The position numbers were made by a program, and so were the translations under genes. From contig QNGE01001317.1 in the NCBI GenBank assembly GCA_008508345.1, positions 78,670 through 142,669 on the forward strand: a stretch of DNA of 64,000 nt, read 5' to 3'. Below are positions 62,301-64,000 of the stretch, piece by piece. This DNA is from Paragonimus westermani. Lineage: Eukaryota; Platyhelminthes; Trematoda; Plagiorchiida; Troglotrematidae. The stretch's first letter is position 1. Each line of letters starts with the position of its first letter. A model generated the notes under the pieces. It saw nothing but the letters and a program-made list of their open reading frames with translations, had not been told where the DNA came from and did not search any database.

Positions 62301-63650
62301 ATATTCGGTAAAGATTTGATTGATGTAAACCGCCAAAAATCAGAAACCTAATTTGTCTAATGAAACAAAATTATTCAGCTCAATATGATGAAAAGACTGT
62401 TATGACCATGTGTTTTTCATTAAACCTCCTGAACGACCCACCATTGCACCCTGATTAGCTGCAGCTAAGCAAAATAACTGTTTCGTCTCACCTTTAAAAG
62501 ACGAGTTAGTGTATAACTGATAAGCAAAGCACTAGAATGGTTAATTTAAGAGTGATCCGGTAGAAAAAATCTGGGTTTCCTTTACAATTGAAGTCGCTAG
62601 AACAGCAGCATAAAAGCCGGCTGTTTTGTGAATCCACTTTGGAAGTCCGGTAATTTCGAGTATAGAATGACCAACACATTTAACTTACTGTATTACAGAG
62701 ATCCTCAACTGTTCCCGGAAATCGAGCTATCAATAATGCGATTTCCAGGGGGAATCGCCCGATACATCGTGCTTGGCCAGTCATTCTCCTCAGTCATTTA
62801 CTGGATTTCATGTGGTAGCGGATTTAGGGGGCAGCGAGGTGTGAGTGTAAAATTGCTTGCCTCCCGGCAGGGCTTCGTATTTCACCTCATAGAGTGGGTC
62901 TGTAGCTGTTGGACATGTTTCTAGCACAGGTTAGTGTACAGCCAGAGATCAGACAGTTTGCATTCGAGTCTCTTCTAACTTGCGCAACTAAGCACTTTCC
63001 ATTGTCCTAAATGACACCGAAGCTTCAAGTATCTGCGCAAAGTTTGCAGCAGTTACTTACTACTTAGATCATCAGACGCTAAGCAAGTCCTCTTGCCAAC
63101 TTAGCCGTGTACGTATTTCGTATCCAGATTGATGATTTTTCGTAATCTCTCTATCTGTAACTGAGATGTGTGAAAATATCCCTCCATCAGCTAACTATCT
63201 TTGTTTTGGTGGTCAAAATAGCGAAAAGGTTTAGGATTAACCTGCGAGCACAGTTTAAGTACACTGTGCACCTTGAGGAAATCAGTGCAATACTGCTCAC
63301 ACACCATATATCAGCAATCAGTTTAACAATGTTAGCACATTTCACAAAAGCTTTGAACACGAAGCATTAGTTGCTGTCGGAGCACAGACAAGCAAACTGA
63401 CCACGCTTGCATGTTGACATACTTCGCGGCGTTTAGATGTGGAACGCATGCTAAGAATCCCGAAGCTTTCATCACAAAAATAACTGACGGCGTGATGCGT
63501 GTATTGCTGCGTTTTGTTAGAAAATAGAAGACTTGTGGTGGAAGCAAACATTTCAGCGCGGTCATGTGGACTGTCGCATTCTAACTTGAATCCAAGGTTA
63601 ACAGATTACGCAAGGAAAGCGCATCTCAAATTATGAATGGCCTTAAGAAA
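59315..63650. other. Mostly nothing recognisable
   Basis: About 4.3 kb. Apart from the acidic stretch at 60.9 kb, frames at 61410-61607, 62169-62351 and 62628-62924 on the plus strand are unassigned. No shared repeat was noticed until 63.65 kb. Confidence 0.4.
60875..61021 (+). pseudogene. Acidic open stretch, possible gene relic
   Basis: Forty-nine codons ending in TAG encode SAEDEENNHGL, then DDCDFDGDDLEDGDDDGWDY and TISRIELIISESTD, a strongly acidic C-terminal-like tail. The same frame upstream reads KDCPAPRRIST before two stops. It may be an exon starting after gaacgtag or a processed pseudogene. Low-complexity GAT/GAC repeats can produce this by chance. I do not recognise a parent gene. 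Confidence 0.25.
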
Positions 63651-63720
63651 ATTGTAAGATATCCGCACCAAATGTAGTACGAATGAAGTTGAATAGTTTG
63701 GGCGTCGTGTTTAACATGTT

Positions 63721-63916
63721 ATTGATAAACAGATTGGGAATAACACAACGTCTCGAGCAAGTTGTATTACTCTACTTTTCAACCACCTCGGGTGGCCTCC
63801 TTCAGAAGTGTTGTAATCGATTACAACACTCCTGAGGAAGGCCACCCGAGGGGGTTGAAAAGTAGAGTATTACAACTTGCTCGAAACGTTGTGTTATTCC
63901 CAATCTCTTTATCAAT
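63721..63916. repeat. Spacer-free palindrome, 98-bp arms
   Basis: Left arm 63721-63818 and right arm 63819-63916 are reverse complements with no gaps and about 7 mismatches in 98, centred on TTGTAATCGATTACAA. The left arm continues to the left (63654 onward) as the repeat family also seen at 26.94-27.10 kb. The right arm is therefore an inverted copy of part of that repeat. Confidence 0.9.
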
Positions 63917-64000
63917 GGCTTCAAGAAAAGTTAGGCCCTTCGGTGATCATTCGGATAGTTGTTCCACTCATTCGAATTCTTTTCTGGTGGCTAATTAAAA

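Noticed and set aside
1..63999. Bacterial or viral origin of the window
   Set aside because: There are no dense open frames or operons. Introns with GT/AG sites, FN3 exons in phase 1, LINE and SINE remnants all indicate an animal genome.

Overview
This is eukaryotic DNA: AT-rich, with short exons bounded by GT/AG splice sites, kilobase-scale introns and many decayed retroelements. No uninterrupted long gene is present. Copies of an RTE-like LINE whose 3' pol end is of a type I associate with flatworms, tRNA-derived SINE-like repeats and Smα-like hammerhead ribozymes together suggest a digenean trematode (fluke). That assignment is inference.

The main gene lies on the minus strand and is read from high to low coordinates. 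I assembled 17 exons (48583 down to 1220) by hand from splice sites, reading frame and phase. They encode fibronectin type III (FN3) domains, then a membrane-proximal region with the receptor phosphatase-like motif CANGPLNSGTAY, one transmembrane helix (5111-5231), and a cytoplasmic segment that resembles the juxtamembrane 'wedge' of receptor tyrosine phosphatases (1220-1346). The best reading is an R3-type receptor protein tyrosine phosphatase (PTP10D / PTPRB / PTPRJ-like). Its catalytic domain should lie beyond base 1, outside this window. The FN3 exons follow a strict rule. One domain is a single 300-303 nt exon, and the next is split 171 + 123 nt, with all junctions in phase 1.

Three of the single-exon FN3 copies (25.1-25.8, 25.8-26.4 and 33.1-33.8 kb) are identical over at least 613 bp including intron. 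Their shared sequence ends 3 bp past the splice acceptor boundary.

Introns and flanks hold at least seven decayed RTE-like LINE fragments (1-0.54, 16.2-16.8, 27.1, 31-33, 42-44.6, 53.9-54.4 and 56.8-57.2 kb), three SINE-like repeats, and a 98-bp-arm perfect-register palindrome at 63.7-63.9 kb. A cluster of hammerhead-ribozyme repeats sits at 19.0-19.9 kb, in the intron that splits the last FN3 domain. One of these ribozymes has an intact core and lies in the sense orientation of the host gene.

Plus-strand coding potential is weak. There is a possible SEA-like exon at 54.7-55.05 kb and an acidic open stretch at 60.9-61.0 kb. The remaining sequence is intronic or intergenic with nothing I can name.
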